Shown: positions 1 to 6,878 of the stretch, piece by piece
Numbering within the stretch: position 1 is the stretch's first letter
Layout: each line of letters begins with the position of its first letter
Assembly (NCBI GenBank): GCA_947372575.1
Contig: CANBUF010000035.1
Coordinates: 1-10,674 of the forward strand
DNA from: Alcaligenaceae bacterium
GTDB lineage: Bacteria; Pseudomonadota; Gammaproteobacteria; Burkholderiales; Burkholderiaceae
Reading direction: 5' to 3'
DNA: 10,674 nucleotides
Notes under the pieces: generated by a model
Databases searched by the model: none
Told to the model about the DNA's origin: nothing
Seen by the model: the letters and a program-made list of their open reading frames with translations, nothing else
Translations under genes and position numbers: made by a program

Positions 1-627
1 CAGCCTGACCCAGAAAAAGTCGCCGCCTACCGTCCGGACCTCGTCATCGGCTGGCTCCCTGAGCAGACCGATGCGCTGAACATGCTGAATGTGGCGGTGT
101 TCATCAGCGCCCCCCAGTCACTGGCTGAAATTGCCGACAGCGTTGAAAATTTTGGGCTTCTGCTCGGGACTTCAGACATTGCACGTAGCCGTGCCGATGC
201 GTTGCGACTCACACTTGAAAAGCTAGGAAGCTCCCAGGCTGGCTCAACACGAACCCCCGTGCGGGTATTCATTCAGGCGGGAACCGAGCCTGAATACGCT
301 CTGGGAGGAAACCACATCCTCTCGGATGTAATCGGACTGTGTGGCGGAATCAATGTCTTTGGTGATGCTGCGGCGATTGCACCCAAAATCAGCCCGGAAG
401 GCGTGTTGGCCGTTAAACCAGAACTCGTGCTGGTCGGCAGAGCAGGAGTGGGAGCCACCCCGACAGTCGATCCAACGGCTCTGGCATACTGGAATGGTGT
501 GGGCCTACCTGCCGCGCGGGCAGGCCAAGTCTATATGATGGATGCCGATATGCTGTATCGACCGGGACCGCGCCTCATTGATGCGGCAGGCCGCATTTGC
601 GAAGTGATTCAGCAGGCCAGAAAATAA
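1..627 (+). CDS. BtuF-like periplasmic substrate-binding protein of an ABC importer (5'-truncated)
   Basis: The frame is open from the first base to the TAA at 625-627, leaving 208 residues; the N-terminus and signal peptide lie outside the window. The visible part resembles the Peripla_BP_2 / BtuF fold, which captures cobalamin, haem or ferric siderophores in the periplasm for an ABC importer. Two segments support this. Near the start is YRPDLVIGW, the 'PDLVI' strand typical of the N-lobe. In the C-lobe is [19 protein letters not shown] followed by [15 protein letters not shown], which parallels the BtuF C-lobe (a conserved CG.N then 'leavl...PDvIv'). The cobalamin subclass is my best guess because of the short CGG-N-VF motif, but the ligand cannot be read from this fragment. 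No permease or ATPase gene follows; thiG begins 59 bases downstream, so any transporter partners would lie upstream of the window. Confidence 0.8.
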   Translation, partial: QPDPEKVAAYRPDLVIGWLPEQTDALNMLNVAVFISAPQSLAEIADSVENFGLLLGTSDIARSRADALRLTLEKLGSSQAGSTRTPVRVFIQAGTEPEYALGGNHILSDVIGLCGGINVFGDAAAIAPKISPEGVLAVKPELVLVGRAGVGATPTVDPTALAYWNGVGLPAARAGQVYMMDADMLYRPGPRLIDAAGRICEVIQQARK

Positions 628-686
628 CGTTCACCACAGGCATTCTGAAGCAATGCTTGTTTAAAAGATTACTCAGGGCAATTTAT

Positions 687-1490
687 ATGACACAGCAAGA
701 TCCTCTGATCATCGCAGGTACCGCCTATCAGTCCAGACTTCTGGTTGGCACAGGCAAGTACAAAGATTTTCAGCAAACGCGCGAAGCGATTGACCAGAGC
801 GGCGCCGAAATCATCACCGTCGCGATCCGACGCACGAATATCGGCCAGGATACCTCGACCCCTAGTTTGCTTGAATATCTCCCCCCTGCACAGTTCACCC
901 TGCTACCAAACACCGCCGGCTGCTATAGCGCCGAGGATGCCGTGCGCACACTGCGTCTCGCACGGGAATTGCTCGATGGGCACCGGCTGGTCAAACTCGA
1001 AGTCCTAGGAGATGCGCACACGCTATTTCCCAATATGCCAGAGACGCTGGCGGCAGCCAAGACCCTCGTAAAGGACGGGTTTGATGTCATGGTGTACTGC
1101 ACAGACGACCCGATTCAGTGCCGCATGCTCGAGGATATTGGCTGCGTCGCGGTGATGCCACTCGCGTCTCTGATCGGCTCAGGCATGGGCATTCTCAACC
1201 CATGGAATTTACGACTCATCATTGATCAGGCACGCGTACCCGTGCTGGTCGATGCCGGTGTCGGCACTGCTTCGGATGCCGCAATTGCCATGGAACTCGG
1301 TTGCGACGGCGTACTGATGAATACTGCGATCGCTGGCGCTCAAAATCCCGTCCTGATGGCAAGCGCCATGAAAAAGGCCGTACAAGCGGGCCGAGAGGCA
1401 TTTCTCGCAGGACGTGTGCCACGCAAAACCTACCAAGCCGCACCGAGCTCGCCCACGAGCGGCCTCATCACCCCGGTCGCCTCTGCGTGA
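687..1490 (+). CDS. thiG: Thiazole synthase ThiG
   Basis: 267 residues, close to the usual 255-270. ThiG builds the thiazole phosphate half of thiamine in the cytoplasm from 1-deoxy-D-xylulose 5-phosphate, dehydroglycine and the thiocarboxylate of the carrier ThiS. It is a TIM-barrel enzyme. Visible landmarks are LLVGTGKY near residue 18, TVAIRR near 44, LVKLEVLGD with K103 as the expected Schiff-base lysine, [28 protein letters not shown] and [11 protein letters not shown] with the phosphate-binding Gly-rich turns. I chose the ATG at 687 because the protein then begins just before the conserved [14 protein letters not shown] segment and an AGGG Shine-Dalgarno (675-678) sits 8 bases upstream. 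The frame extends upstream to 597, but that would overlap the preceding gene and add residues unlike ThiG. thiD follows after 11 bases. No thiS, thiO or thiE is visible, and no TPP riboswitch in the 59-base gap. Confidence 0.96.
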   Translation: MTQQDPLIIAGTAYQSRLLVGTGKYKDFQQTREAIDQSGAEIITVAIRRTNIGQDTSTPSLLEYLPPAQFTLLPNTAGCYSAEDAVRTLRLARELLDGHRLVKLEVLGDAHTLFPNMPETLAAAKTLVKDGFDVMVYCTDDPIQCRMLEDIGCVAVMPLASLIGSGMGILNPWNLRLIIDQARVPVLVDAGVGTASDAAIAMELGCDGVLMNTAIAGAQNPVLMASAMKKAVQAGREAFLAGRVPRKTYQAAPSSPTSGLITPVASA

Positions 1491-1501
1491 ACAGGCCCAC
1501 C

Positions 1502-2338
1502 ATGTCCCAGACACCCCCCAACACGCTGACCATCGCCGGAATGGACCCCTCTGGCGGAGCGGGTATTCTTGCTGATGTCAAAACCATGAGTGCTCTGGGC
1601 AGCTATGCGTGCGCGGTGGTTGCCGCCCTGACGGCACAGAATACGCATACGGTGTCAGATATTTCCCCAGTCAATCCCCAATTCGTCGGACAACAAATCA
1701 ATACGCTGTTCGCGGATGTTGAAATTCATGCGGTCAAAATCGGCATGCTGGGTCAGGCCGGCATCATTGAAATTGTTGCCGAGCGCCTGGGCCATTTCAA
1801 GCCTGTTCATGTGGTGCTTGACCCGGTCATGGTCTCCAAAAGTGGGGACCTGTTGCTCGAACAAAAAGCCGTAGGTGTATTGCGCGAGCAGCTTCTGCCA
1901 CAGGCTACCCTGCTCACCCCCAACCTGCCCGAGGCAGGTGTTCTGCTCGAACAAAGATCTGTCGAAACGCTCAAGGAAATGCGCCGGGTGGCTGAACGCC
2001 TGCGCAATCAGATGAGTTACTCTGGGCACAGGTGGGTCTTACTCAAGGGCGGGCATTTACCTGGCAACGAAACGATTGACCTGCTGCACGACGGTGACCA
2101 GATGATCGAACTGCCAGGACACCGGATCCAGACCAAAAACACCCATGGAACGGGCTGCACCCTATCAGCGGCACTCGCCGCACTACTGCCCCAGACAGAG
2201 AGTGTGCCGGACGCCGCGCGCCAGGCCAAAAACTATCTAGTACAGGCAATTTTGCATGCCGATGAACTAAAAGTGGGGACAGGCCACGGTCCCGTGCACC
2301 ATTTTTACAAATGGTGGCAAAAAAGCCCCGTACAATAA
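1502..2338 (+). CDS. thiD: Hydroxymethylpyrimidine / phosphomethylpyrimidine kinase ThiD
   Basis: 278 residues (E. coli ThiD about 266). It phosphorylates HMP and then HMP-P to HMP-PP, the pyrimidine substrate that is joined to the thiazole by ThiE. The ribokinase-like fold is clear: LTIAGMDPSGGAGILADVKT at residues 9-28, ALTAQNTHTV near 42, VVLDPVMVSKSGD near 104-116, LLTPNLPEA near 137, LLKGGHL near 180, and the anion-hole/catalytic segment THGTGCTLSAALAALLP with C219. The C-terminus ends in the family signature GHGPVHHFYKWW. I chose the ATG at 1502 because the frame upstream (open from 1301) lies inside thiG and carries no ThiD sequence. Only a weak AGG-type ribosome site precedes it, and the 11-base gap to thiG suggests translation coupled to that gene. 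Together thiG and thiD supply both halves of thiamine. Confidence 0.97.
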   Translation: MSQTPPNTLTIAGMDPSGGAGILADVKTMSALGSYACAVVAALTAQNTHTVSDISPVNPQFVGQQINTLFADVEIHAVKIGMLGQAGIIEIVAERLGHFKPVHVVLDPVMVSKSGDLLLEQKAVGVLREQLLPQATLLTPNLPEAGVLLEQRSVETLKEMRRVAERLRNQMSYSGHRWVLLKGGHLPGNETIDLLHDGDQMIELPGHRIQTKNTHGTGCTLSAALAALLPQTESVPDAARQAKNYLVQAILHADELKVGTGHGPVHHFYKWWQKSPVQ

Positions 2339-2368
2339 GGGTTAACCTTCAGACACATATATCGAGCT

Positions 2369-3049
2369 ATGAACGCGTCCAATTTGCCTAATATCGAGAT
2401 CGCCCGCTTCAACATGGTGGAACAGCAGATCCGCCCCTGGGATGTCTCTGACGAACATGTGCTCCAGGCACTGATTGAGTTTCGCCGCGAGATGTTTGTC
2501 CCGAATGCCTACCGGGCAATGGCCTTCTCAGACATTGAAATTCCGCTGGTTCTGCAGTCCGGCGATACGCACCAGACAATGTTGTCACCAAAAATGGAAG
2601 CCCGGCTGGCTCAGTTGCTGCTCTTGAAGGCGGATGACTGCGTCCTCGAAGTCGGCACAGGCTCTGGCTACCAGGCGGCCTTGCTGAGCCGACTGGCACG
2701 CGAAGTCACTTCAATCGAAATTGATCCCCGTCTGGTCGCTTTTGCTCAACATAATCTTCAGCAAGCCCAGGTCAAGAATGTCACGGTCGAAACTGGCGAT
2801 GGCAGCAACGGCTGGGGTACAACCGAATACGATGCGATTCTAGTGACAGGCTCGTTGCCAAGCATCCCTGATGCGCTCAAATATCAACTTTGTGTGGGCG
2901 GACGCATGGTCGTAGTTGTCGGACAGGCACCTGCCATGACGGTCTATCGCATCACACGGACAACCGCAGCGAGTTTTGAAACGGTTTCACTTTTTGAAAC
3001 AGTCATCAAACCTTTAACGGGTCCCGTCGTTTCGCATTTTAAATTCTAA
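2369..3049 (+). CDS. Protein-L-isoaspartate O-methyltransferase-like SAM enzyme (divergent subfamily)
   Basis: 226 residues. The layout is that of PIMT (Pcm), which methylates isoaspartyl residues in damaged proteins using SAM. SAM motif I is VLEVGTGSGYQAALL (residues 92-106); an acidic ribose-binding residue follows in SIEIDP (115-120), then ETGDGSNGW (141-149) and a GG turn at QLCVGGRM (173-180). Differences from E. coli Pcm, from memory: the QTIS.P substrate-side segment reads QTMLSP (one residue shorter), the TAAPPEIP segment reads TGSLPSIP, and the final RFVPL segment is replaced by a LFET...VSHFKF end. Many betaproteobacteria carry such a protein, opening with ARFNMVEQQIRPWDV as here, annotated as PIMT. 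The ATG at 2369 gives that N-terminus. It follows thiD by 30 bases and may be co-transcribed. Family membership is well supported; true isoaspartate repair activity is less certain. Confidence 0.85.
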   Translation: MNASNLPNIEIARFNMVEQQIRPWDVSDEHVLQALIEFRREMFVPNAYRAMAFSDIEIPLVLQSGDTHQTMLSPKMEARLAQLLLLKADDCVLEVGTGSGYQAALLSRLAREVTSIEIDPRLVAFAQHNLQQAQVKNVTVETGDGSNGWGTTEYDAILVTGSLPSIPDALKYQLCVGGRMVVVVGQAPAMTVYRITRTTAASFETVSLFETVIKPLTGPVVSHFKF

Positions 3050-3054
3050 GGCAC

Positions 3055-3087
3055 GAGGACTCAGGCTGATCGCGAGCCTGAGTCTTC
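3055..3087. terminator. Hairpin between converging genes, probable shared terminator
   Basis: GACTCAGGCT (3058-3067) pairs perfectly with AGCCTGAGTC (3075-3084) around a 7-base loop. Three more pairs (one G-U) extend the stem to 3055/3087. It begins 5 bases after the methyltransferase stop and lies about 32 bases beyond the end of hldC on the other strand, so it can stop both transcripts. Neither side has a strong U-tract (the + side reads TTCAGTTCC), so termination may be imperfect or factor-assisted. Confidence 0.6.
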
Positions 3088-3119
3088 AGTTCCGAAAGTT
3101 CTTAATTTCTTGCGTATCT

Positions 3120-3605
3120 TCAGTTCTGACGGATCTTCGTCACAAGCGCGGTCGTTGACCGGGCAAACTCAAAAGGTATCGCGACTGCACGCCCCCCCCA
3201 AGACTCAACCAGACGAGTCTCTGGCAACGTCGCCATATCGTAATCACCGCCCTTCACAATCATATCCGGACGCAAAAGCCCGATGATCTCAACGGGCGTG
3301 TCTTCGTCAAAAATTGTGACTGCAGTCACGCATGCCAGGGCAGCCAATAGCGCAGCACGATCATGTACGGCATTGAGCGGGCGATCCGGCCCCTTACCCA
3401 GACGCTTGGCAGACGCATCAGAATTCACAGCCACAATGAGCGCGCCACCAAGCTGCGCGGCCTCGTCCAGATAGGTGACATGTCCGCGATGCAGGATATC
3501 AAACACACCGTTGGTAAACACCACAGGGCCCGGCCAGACTTTGGCAGCTATTCGCTCAGCACAAGCCTGAGGTGTGAGGATCTTATTCTCAAAGCGCGCA
3601 GTCAT
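3120..3605 (-). CDS. hldC: D-glycero-beta-D-manno-heptose 1-phosphate adenylyltransferase (stand-alone HldC / RfaE2)
   Basis: 161 residues, the size of the free-standing adenylyltransferase as opposed to the fused HldE of E. coli. It transfers AMP from ATP to heptose 1-phosphate, giving ADP-D-glycero-D-manno-heptose for the LPS inner core. The nucleotidyltransferase signature is complete: FTNGVFDILHRGHVTYL (residues 30-46) with the HxGH motif at 40-43 (HRGH in sequence), VNSDASAKRLGKGPDRPLN (60-78), VKGGDYD (117-123), and the ending SWGGRAVAIPFEF..STT. A separate HldA (RfaE1) kinase must be encoded elsewhere. It is the last gene of the - strand cluster, 9 bases after the di-iron gene, with a weak ribosome site of its own. 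The codons for W136-G137-G138 contain an uninterrupted run of eight G (3192-3199 on the + strand as C8), a possible slippage site near the 3' end. Confidence 0.95.
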   Translation of the reverse strand: MTARFENKILTPQACAERIAAKVWPGPVVFTNGVFDILHRGHVTYLDEAAQLGGALIVAVNSDASAKRLGKGPDRPLNAVHDRAALLAALACVTAVTIFDEDTPVEIIGLLRPDMIVKGGDYDMATLPETRLVESWGGRAVAIPFEFARSTTALVTKIRQN

Positions 3606-3614
3606 TTTATTGGC

Positions 3615-4481
3615 TCAAACAGGTGCAACAACAGGCGCGACCACTCCACGCATCAACTCTTTGCGATAGCGGTTGAGATCTTGCACGGTCTTAAATGAGT
3701 GATCAAACAACAAAGACATGTTGTGAAGAATGCGGGTCGAGACTTTGCCTTCCCATTCTTTGTCAAAAACGATTTGCGTATCCAGCCAGCGCTCGAGCCA
3801 GCCTGGCTCAGGCAACTTGCTCTGCACAGTGTCCTCAGGGAACATCTGTTTGTTGACATGCAAATTGGTCGGGTGCAACGCCTGCGGTGTGCGGTGTGCA
3901 GAAGCCATCAGTACGCCAATTTTTGCAAAGGCAATCCGCGCCTGTTCACCGATTTCCTGGCCGCGCTGCGTGAGCGCACGCTTCATGTAGCGCAGGTAAG
4001 CGCCCGCATGGCGGGCCTCGTCCTGCGAAATGACTTTGTAAATTGCCTTGATCACAGGCTCGGTATGCCAATCTGCGGCGCAACGATACCAGTGGTTCAA
4101 GCGCACTTCGCCACAAAAATGCAGCATTAATGTCTCAAGCGGTGGTGCGGGGTCGAACTCAAACCGGACTTTATGCAGCTCTTCTTCGGTGGGAACAAGA
4201 TCTGGCGCAAAACGGCGTAAATATTCAATCAAGACAAGTGAATGCTTTTGTTCTTCAAAAAACCAAACGGACATGAAGGCGGAAAAATCACTATCGTCGC
4301 GATTGTCGCGCAAGAACATTTCAGTCGCGGGCAATGCGGCCCATTCGGTAATTGCATTCATTTTGATGGTCTGCGCTTGCTCATCGGTGAGCTTGCTACG
4401 ATCAAAGTCCTGCCAGGGAATATCCGTCGCCATGTTCCAGCGAACCGATTCCATGGATTTAAAAAGTTCTGTGTAAAGCAT
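3615..4481 (-). CDS. Ferritin-like di-iron carboxylate protein of unknown substrate
   Basis: 288 residues, no signal peptide, predicted helical. Two half-sites of a di-iron centre are visible: a Glu at 46 (or 54), then E77-x-x-H80 in FFEEQKH; and E125 in GEVRLNHWY, then E155-x-x-H158 in SQDEARH. The spacing within each half (about 30 residues) and the four-carboxylate/two-histidine set match the ferritin-like superfamily that includes acyl-ACP desaturase, ribonucleotide reductase R2 and COQ7, all of which activate O2. It is shorter than plant-type acyl-ACP desaturases and longer than COQ7, and I cannot name the subfamily. About 130 residues follow the second motif and end in a VAPVVAPV tail. 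An AAGG site lies 9 bases before the ATG. It sits 31 bases after ubiB and 9 before hldC, so it belongs to the ubiJ-ubiB transcript. A role in an oxygenation or desaturation reaction is inference. Confidence 0.85.
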   Translation of the reverse strand: MLYTELFKSMESVRWNMATDIPWQDFDRSKLTDEQAQTIKMNAITEWAALPATEMFLRDNRDDSDFSAFMSVWFFEEQKHSLVLIEYLRRFAPDLVPTEEELHKVRFEFDPAPPLETLMLHFCGEVRLNHWYRCAADWHTEPVIKAIYKVISQDEARHAGAYLRYMKRALTQRGQEIGEQARIAFAKIGVLMASAHRTPQALHPTNLHVNKQMFPEDTVQSKLPEPGWLERWLDTQIVFDKEWEGKVSTRILHNMSLLFDHSFKTVQDLNRYRKELMRGVVAPVVAPV

Positions 4482-4512
4482 GATTGATTGCCTTAAATAT
4501 GATGCTGAATGT

Positions 4513-6066
4513 TCAGCGCATCAGCGTCCACAGTGCAACAGCCAATGCGACGGCTGCAACACCTGTTAATGCCATTAATAAACGATTGCCCTGCTCTCGC
4601 GCCTGACGCATTTGCTGCAATTCCGCTAAAACTGAAGCGGACAGATCGGGACGATTGAGCTGGGCATGTATCAGGCGCGGGAACTCAGGTAGCCACTGCG
4701 CCCACTGACCTGCTTCTTGGGTGAGCTTCTTGCGAATGCCACGTAAACCCACCCTTTCGTGCATCCAGTTTTCGAGATATGGCTTTGCCGTTTTCCATAA
4801 GTCTAACTGGGGATCAAGCTGCCGACCTAATCCTTCTACATTCAGAAGGGTCTTTTGTAACAACACAAGCTGAGGTTGAATCTCAACATTAAAGCGCCGC
4901 GACGTCTGAAACAGACGCAACAGCACCTGCCCCAAGGATATTTCGGCAAGCGGGCGATCAAAATACGGCTCACAAACCGACCGCACCGCCCCCTCAAGCT
5001 CTTCTTCACGCGTATTGGGCGGCACCCAACCCGATTCGATATGCAGGCGCGCAACGCGCCTGTAGTCGCGCTGAAAGAAGGCCAGAAAGTTCTGAGCAAG
5101 GTAGTTTTTATCAAACTCGGAGAGTGAACCTACGATACCGAAATCCAGAGCGATATAACGACCCAGGGTGTCCGGGCGATCCGAGACATAAATATTGCCC
5201 GGATGCATATCGGCATGGAAAAATCCATCTGTAAACACCTGAGTAAAAAAGATCTCTACACCGGTTCTCGCAAGCGTAGGAATATCTACGCCGAGCGTAC
5301 GCAGTCGATCGATCTGACTGACTGGCACCCCATACATGCGCTCCATCGTGAACACCGTATTGGCACAATAGTCCCACATCACCTCAGGCACCCAGAGCAG
5401 ATCGCCCCGCTCGGTTCCTGCTGGAAAATTTCGTCGTAACTGGCTGCAGTTCGCGGCCTCACGCAACAGGTCCAGTTCGTCATGGAGGTGCTTGTCAAAC
5501 TCACCCACGACTTCACGCGGCTTCAGTCGTTTGCCATCTGGCGCAAGCCTTTCGATCAGCTTGGCCAGTACGCGCATCAGCGACAGGTCTTTATCAATCA
5601 CGTTGAGGATCGCAGGCCGCAAGACTTTGACCGCGACGTGGCGGCCATCATGCAGCACGGCGAAATGCACCTGCGCGACCGAAGCCGAAGCCACCGGGTC
5701 GACTTCAAAATGCCTGAAAAGTTCTGAGGGTGGCCTGCCAAGCGCCTGTTCGATGCAGTCTGCTGCGACATTCGACGGAAACGGCGCGACCCGATCCTGC
5801 AGCATCGTGAGCTCATCGGCGATATCGGGCGGAATCAGATCTCTGCGTGTCGACAGCACCTGACCGAATTTCACAAAAATCGGGCCAAGGGATTCGAGTG
5901 CCAGCCGTAAACGCTGTCCGCGCGGCATCGTTGGGCGCGAACCGAGCCTGACCAACCACAGCAAACGAAAAGCCGTGGGGTGATTAATTCCGGACAGCAC
6001 GAGCTCATCAAGCCGATAGCGCCACACCACCATTACGATACGCGCGAGACGAGGCAGCGACATCAT
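4513..6066 (-). CDS. ubiB: UbiB, ABC1/ADCK-family atypical kinase for ubiquinone biosynthesis
   Basis: 517 residues, about the size of E. coli UbiB (546). UbiB is a membrane-anchored protein-kinase-like ATPase needed for ubiquinone synthesis; it is thought to help extract or present lipid intermediates and does not act as a classical protein kinase. Family features in order: KFGQ motif at 66-69 ([17 protein letters not shown]), an Ala-rich loop ASASVAQVH at 126-134 in place of the usual Gly-rich loop, K147 in HVAVKVLRP, catalytic HADMHPGN at 284-291, and the DFG triplet at 308-310 ([10 protein letters not shown]). One hydrophobic helix ends the protein (about 497-515), the C-terminal membrane anchor. 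The start ATG overlaps the ubiJ stop (ATGA), and a second ATG follows immediately. The overlap implies translational coupling and stoichiometric production with UbiJ. Confidence 0.96.
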   Translation of the reverse strand: MMSLPRLARIVMVVWRYRLDELVLSGINHPTAFRLLWLVRLGSRPTMPRGQRLRLALESLGPIFVKFGQVLSTRRDLIPPDIADELTMLQDRVAPFPSNVAADCIEQALGRPPSELFRHFEVDPVASASVAQVHFAVLHDGRHVAVKVLRPAILNVIDKDLSLMRVLAKLIERLAPDGKRLKPREVVGEFDKHLHDELDLLREAANCSQLRRNFPAGTERGDLLWVPEVMWDYCANTVFTMERMYGVPVSQIDRLRTLGVDIPTLARTGVEIFFTQVFTDGFFHADMHPGNIYVSDRPDTLGRYIALDFGIVGSLSEFDKNYLAQNFLAFFQRDYRRVARLHIESGWVPPNTREEELEGAVRSVCEPYFDRPLAEISLGQVLLRLFQTSRRFNVEIQPQLVLLQKTLLNVEGLGRQLDPQLDLWKTAKPYLENWMHERVGLRGIRKKLTQEAGQWAQWLPEFPRLIHAQLNRPDLSASVLAELQQMRQAREQGNRLLMALTGVAAVALAVALWTLMR

Positions 6067-6704
6067 GCCTGACGGCCTGCTTGACGTACCAAAGCGTCCA
6101 CCCTTGCAACCAGTGCGGCATGGCGTTGCACCAGCGCATCGACACGTGCACTCGCCTGATTTTGCCGCTGTTGATGCATGAGTAAAAGTGGCCTTCCAGT
6201 TAGAACATCTGTTTCTTCGGCAAGGTATTCCGAAATGTTGTGGGCAAATCCCAGTGCCAGGGTGCGTGCGCCCTGGAGTGCCTGCCCGACTCCCTGGGTC
6301 AAGCGTCTGGCTGGAACATCACCCATCCAGTGCGCGAGAGCATCCTCTGGATCAGGACGCAAATTGCGTGCCAGATCAGAGATCACCTGAGCCAGGGCAG
6401 CTTGCCCCGAAATATGGACGAGCTCGGCCAAATCTACAGACTGACTCGGATCGAGCAATTGAGAGAAGTTTAATTTTTCGGCAATGATATCCAGAACGAC
6501 ATCCGGCACCACGGCCGCATCCGACTGCTCCAGGTGACCCATGGCGTCAATGGTCAAGGTCACGGCAAAGCCACCCAGACTGATGCGCAAGGTCTTGCCG
6601 GCATGCTTGGCCAAACGCTCAGCCGCCCAGGGCTGTTGGCGGGTCAGCAGATTGAACCCTGCAGCAACCACGCGCACGGGGTGTAATCGATCGAAGTTCA
6701 GCAT
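6063..6704 (-). CDS. ubiJ: UbiJ, SCP2-domain accessory factor for ubiquinone biosynthesis
   Basis: 213 residues. UbiJ carries an SCP2 lipid-binding domain and, with UbiK, organises the soluble complex that hydroxylates and methylates ubiquinone precursors. The SCP2-like part spans roughly residues 15-115: [21 protein letters not shown], a VVLDI strand and the [12 protein letters not shown] segment. This is followed by a helical region and a C-terminal coiled coil in which the hexapeptide RVDALV occurs twice, 14 residues apart (187 and 201), i.e. two heptads. Assignment also rests on position: its stop overlaps the ubiB start, as expected of ubiJ. I chose the ATG at 6704, which starts [10 protein letters not shown]. 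The frame stays open to a TTG at 6746, but that codon has no ribosome site. The chosen ATG also lacks a clear Shine-Dalgarno and has a palindrome (6711-6726) just upstream, so the start is the weakest part of the call. Confidence 0.88.
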   Translation of the reverse strand: MLNFDRLHPVRVVAAGFNLLTRQQPWAAERLAKHAGKTLRISLGGFAVTLTIDAMGHLEQSDAAVVPDVVLDIIAEKLNFSQLLDPSQSVDLAELVHISGQAALAQVISDLARNLRPDPEDALAHWMGDVPARRLTQGVGQALQGARTLALGFAHNISEYLAEETDVLTGRPLLLMHQQRQNQASARVDALVQRHAALVARVDALVRQAGRQA

Positions 6705-6710
6705 GGCTGG

Positions 6711-6726
6711 CGTGAAATTTTTCACG
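6711..6726. promoter_or_regulatory. Perfect 7-bp inverted repeat just upstream of ubiJ
   Basis: CGTGAAA (6711-6717) and TTTCACG (6720-6726) are exact inverted copies separated by TT. The element ends 7 bases before the ubiJ ATG, where a ribosome site would normally be. It could be an operator for a dimeric regulator or an RNA hairpin controlling translation. If the upstream TTG start were used, it would be coding. No convincing -35/-10 pair was found nearby. Confidence 0.4.
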
Positions 6727-6823
6727 TTCGGATAGGACTTATGCAATCAGTAAACCAGCAGTTTAACGGGTAATAACAAACACGCAGGCTCGAATACCGC
6801 GGGAAATCGCCTGCTGATAAGAG

Positions 6824-6847
6824 GAAACGCCCGCACAAGGCGGGCGT
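6824..6847 (-). terminator. Rho-independent-type terminator after the Tim44-like gene
   Basis: ACGCCCGC (6827-6834) pairs perfectly with GCGGGCGT (6840-6847) around ACAAG, a GC-rich 8-bp stem. Read on the - strand the stem is followed by TTTCCTC, counting the last stem base as the first T, a short U-rich tract. It begins 32 bases after the Tim44-like stop and separates that gene from ubiJ, so the downstream genes probably have their own promoter. Confidence 0.7.
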
Positions 6848-6878
6848 ATTTAAAACGATTGCCAGAATAGATATCAAA

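Noticed and set aside
597..686. Upstream extension of thiG to an earlier start
   Set aside because: It overlaps the end of the binding-protein gene and encodes residues unlike ThiG; the ATG at 687 has a proper ribosome site.
628..686. TPP riboswitch before thiG
   Set aside because: The 59-base gap is too short and has none of the conserved THI-box segments such as CTGAGA.
1301..1501. Upstream extension of thiD
   Set aside because: The extension lies inside thiG in another frame and has no kinase similarity; the ThiD N-terminus begins at 1502.
1655..2029. 124-codon open frame antisense to thiD
   Set aside because: It shadows a strongly conserved gene, has no recognisable domain and no ribosome site that I could see.
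3699..4487. Several open frames of 81-143 codons antisense to the di-iron gene
   Set aside because: They overlap one another and a real gene; the compositions are shadow-like with no motifs.
6705..6746. UbiJ starting at the TTG at 6746
   Set aside because: No ribosome site precedes the TTG and the first ATG at 6704 gives a plausible family-length protein; kept as an open question in the findings.
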